Shown here: positions 6,701 through 8,038 of the stretch, piece after piece
Numbering within the stretch: position 1 is the first letter of the stretch
Layout of the letters: each line of letters opens with the position of its first letter
DNA from: Actinomycetota bacterium
Lineage (GTDB): Bacteria > Actinomycetota > Actinomycetes > Nanopelagicales > Nanopelagicaceae
Length of the DNA: 8,038 nt
Direction: 5' to 3'
NCBI GenBank assembly: GCA_009698975.1
Contig: WLPB01000039.1
Span: 1 to 8,038 of the forward strand
The notes under the pieces: generated by a model
Told to the model about the DNA's origin: nothing
The model's input: the letters and a program-made list of their open reading frames with translations, nothing else
Database searches by the model: none
Made by a program: the position numbers and the translations under genes

Positions 6701-7405
6701 TTAGTAGCGAACGCTCTCATCAAGGACGACAGTCTTTGCAAATCGATCTTGCAGAGTCTGATTTGTCGAAGAGTTGAGGAACATTACGAGCGAGGTTAGG
6801 TAGAAAGCGAGCGAGACTATGTTTCCAAGCCAAGATGTCGCGTAGTAATCGCTGCCATAACCATAGTAAGAATCATATGAAAGTGCTGTGATGTAGAAGG
6901 GGATGTATGCAATTGCGATTACTTGTGGGATTAAATAGTTTCTAATTGCCATATGGCCCCAATTTGCAGGGCGAGCTAGAACGGTTCCGTATGTTCTCAT
7001 CTTGAGAACTTGCTTACCTGGAGTCTGTCCATCTTTCCAAACAATGAGCATCCAAATTAAGTAGGCAATGCCGCAAGTAAAGAGCGAAAGGAAAAAGAAA
7101 AGAGCGTCAAGGGCCAGCGCACCAAAACGCTTTCCGCGAGAAGCTAGTGGGAATGCATAACCTGGAAGTGGTTGCGCTCCCCATGCTGGCTGCTGCGGAA
7201 ATGGTTGGCCGTATTGAGGTTGCTGTTGAAAGTTTTGTGGTGGTACATATTGCTGAGCAGGTGGATTCCACTGCGGAGCAACAGGTGGTGCGACAGGTTG
7301 GTTCCACTGAGGAGCAGCAGGAGCTGCAGCAGCTGAGCCCTTAGGCGCACCGCAGATAGAACAGAATTTTGTTGTGATCGTCTCGTGATTTACTGAACAT
7401 GTCAT
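6701..7405 (-). CDS. Zinc-ribbon and RDD-domain membrane protein
   Basis: The protein has 234 residues in three parts. Residues 1-23 look like a short metal-binding ribbon, with C3, H7, C15 and C18 (CSICG). Residues 24-82 are a disordered linker rich in Pro, Gln and Ala with a repeated APQWN element (31-35, 43-47). Residues 83-228 are an RDD domain with the conserved R93 and D100 in GKRFGALALD, the DGQTPGKQVL loop (125-134), three hydrophobic membrane segments (about 98-122, 157-175, 193-211) and D220 in TLQDRFAKTVVL. The loop before the last membrane segment is very tyrosine-rich (177-188). RDD proteins are membrane proteins of mostly unknown or transport-related role, so no substrate is inferred. 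It lies 73 bp downstream of galK on the same strand and appears to have its own leaderless promoter. No Shine-Dalgarno precedes the ATG. Confidence 0.88.
   Translation of the reverse strand: MTCSVNHETITTKFCSICGAPKGSAAAAPAAPQWNQPVAPPVAPQWNPPAQQYVPPQNFQQQPQYGQPFPQQPAWGAQPLPGYAFPLASRGKRFGALALDALFFFLSLFTCGIAYLIWMLIVWKDGQTPGKQVLKMRTYGTVLARPANWGHMAIRNYLIPQVIAIAYIPFYITALSYDSYYGYGSDYYATSWLGNIVSLAFYLTSLVMFLNSSTNQTLQDRFAKTVVLDESVRY
7265..7321. repeat. Imperfect 36-bp-period direct repeat in the RDD linker
   Basis: The 21-bp units at 7265-7285 and 7301-7321 differ at 3 positions and are offset by 36 bp (12 codons). They encode the duplicated APQWN element of the proline/glutamine-rich linker. The phase-preserving spacing points to an in-frame tandem duplication. 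Confidence 0.75.
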
Positions 7406-7411
7406 GGGAGC

Positions 7412-7417
7412 ATCATA
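7412..7417 (-). promoter_or_regulatory. -10 box for a leaderless RDD-gene transcript
   Basis: Read on the minus strand, TATGAT (5 of 6 matches to TATAAT) is followed by exactly 6 nt, GCTCCC, and then the ATG at 7405-7403. That spacing puts the transcription start on the A of the start codon. It explains why no Shine-Dalgarno is present. A good -35 hexamer is not visible at 17 bp. Confidence 0.6.
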
Positions 7418-7456
7418 AGCTTTTTACGCGAAAGAGCGCCAAATATTCGTGGCCAA

Positions 7457-7468
7457 GTGACCGGTCAC
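7457..7468. promoter_or_regulatory. Perfect 12-bp palindrome between galK and the RDD gene
   Basis: GTGACCGGTCAC reads identically on both strands. It lies 10 bp after the galK stop and about 57 bp upstream of the predicted RDD transcription start. It has the symmetry of an operator for a dimeric regulator. A wider near-symmetry, CGTGGCC (7448-7454) with GGTCACG (7463-7469), could instead form a hairpin, but no T-tract follows it on the minus strand. Confidence 0.35.
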
Positions 7469-7478
7469 GCGAGAGATT

Positions 7479-8038
7479 TCAGGGGTAAAACCGCGCGCTT
7501 GCCCCAGAACTTGGTAGCGAGGTGAAAAAGCGTGGGGGCTTAAAGGATTGGCTCGCGAAAGCCTGCTTGATAGAACTCTTCACTGATTCCATATCTTGCG
7601 CCTTAATGAGCGCGATTGCGCTACCCCCGAAGCCACCGCCCACCATTCGCGCACCGAGGGCTCCCGCCTTATTTGCAGCATCGACTGCGGTATCTAACTC
7701 TGGGCAGGAGACGGTGTAATCATCGCGCAATGAAGCATGGGATTGATTGATAAGTTTTCCGAGAGCGATAAAGTCCTTGTTATTGAGTGCATCGACTGCT
7801 TGCATTACGCGATTAATCTCGGTTACCGCATGTCTTGCTCGAAGATATTCGGTTTCGCTTAATTCATTGTGTCGAAGCTCTAGTGTTTCGATCGATAAGT
7901 TACGCATGGAAGGAATTGCGAATTTTGCTGCAACTGATTCACATGAGGCGCGTCGTTCTGCATATCCGCCATCGATAAGTGCATGGTGTGCTTGAGTATC
8001 AATGATAAGTAATTCAAGTCCTTGCGATGCAACATCAA
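7479..8038 (-). CDS. galK: Galactokinase, C-terminal half (partial)
   Basis: This GHMP-family cytoplasmic kinase phosphorylates galactose to galactose-1-phosphate, the first committed step of the Leloir pathway. The frame is open from the right edge of the window to a TGA at 7481-7479, giving about 186 C-terminal residues. The start lies outside; an internal ATG at 7907 is only a methionine within the protein. The visible sequence has the galactokinase pattern GLELLIIDTQAHHAL followed by GGYAERRASCE. It continues through LRHNELSETEYLRARHAVTE, QSHASLRDDYTVSCPELD and GHMP motif 3, GALGARMVGGGFGGSAIALI, a glycine-rich loop that helps shape the ATP/sugar site. The N-terminal sugar-binding signature and GHMP motif 2 are off the window. 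The protein ends normally, with no sign of decay. No other Leloir gene is visible here. Confidence 0.94.
   Translation of the reverse strand, partial: DVASQGLELLIIDTQAHHALIDGGYAERRASCESVAAKFAIPSMRNLSIETLELRHNELSETEYLRARHAVTEINRVMQAVDALNNKDFIALGKLINQSHASLRDDYTVSCPELDTAVDAANKAGALGARMVGGGFGGSAIALIKAQDMESVKSSIKQAFASQSFKPPRFFTSLPSSGASARFYP

Noticed and set aside
7147..7344. Open frame on the plus strand opposite the RDD linker
   Set aside because: It is the antisense of a repetitive Pro/Gln-rich coding stretch, has no ribosome binding site, and its translation is low complexity.
7479..7907. A 142-residue stand-alone protein starting at 7907
   Set aside because: The same frame stays open to the window edge and continues as galactokinase sequence, so 7907 is an internal methionine.
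1..8038. Defence island, CRISPR array, prophage or transposon
   Set aside because: All sequence is accounted for by housekeeping or recognisable genes; no spaced repeats, transposase, integrase or terminal inverted repeats were seen.

Overview
The window looks like a core-genome segment of an actinobacterium with a small, tightly packed genome and only moderate G+C (about half by eye). The evidence is the gene order glyS–dusB–(ydcF-like)–dgt–dnaG–tRNA-Asn, protein sequences of actinobacterial type, several starts without a Shine-Dalgarno sequence, and intergenic gaps that never exceed about 75 bp. A streamlined freshwater actinobacterium (Nanopelagicales/acI-like) would fit. That placement is an inference from style and has not been tested by phylogeny.

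Plus strand, 1-4959: an information-processing cluster. It holds the last codons of glycyl-tRNA synthetase (glyS), a tRNA-dihydrouridine synthase (dusB) overlapping the glyS stop, a membrane-anchored YdcF/SanA-type DUF218 protein coupled to dusB by a stop/start overlap, a dGTP triphosphohydrolase-like HD enzyme (dgt), and DNA primase (dnaG). Overlaps or gaps of 4-20 bp suggest one operon joining tRNA charging and modification with dNTP pool control and replication priming.

Plus strand, 4960-6671: a candidate promoter precedes tRNA-Asn(GTT). Its 3' end lies 4 nt before the start of a Tat-exported, disulfide-type Rieske [2Fe-2S] protein, so the two appear to share a transcript. Next comes a secreted or membrane-tethered HtrA/DegP-like S1C serine protease with a complete catalytic triad and one PDZ domain.

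Minus strand, 6701-8038: two genes converge on htrA. They are the C-terminal half of galactokinase (galK, cut by the window edge) and, downstream of it, a zinc-ribbon/Pro-Gln-linker/RDD membrane protein that appears to be transcribed leaderlessly from its own promoter. A perfect 12-bp palindrome lies between them.

I see no mobile element, CRISPR array, phage gene or clearly new multigene system. The most interesting points are the tRNA–Rieske junction, in which the acceptor stem seems to supply the ribosome binding site, the predicted leaderless promoter of the RDD gene, the small two-cysteine module at the N-terminus of the HtrA protease, and the palindrome downstream of galK.
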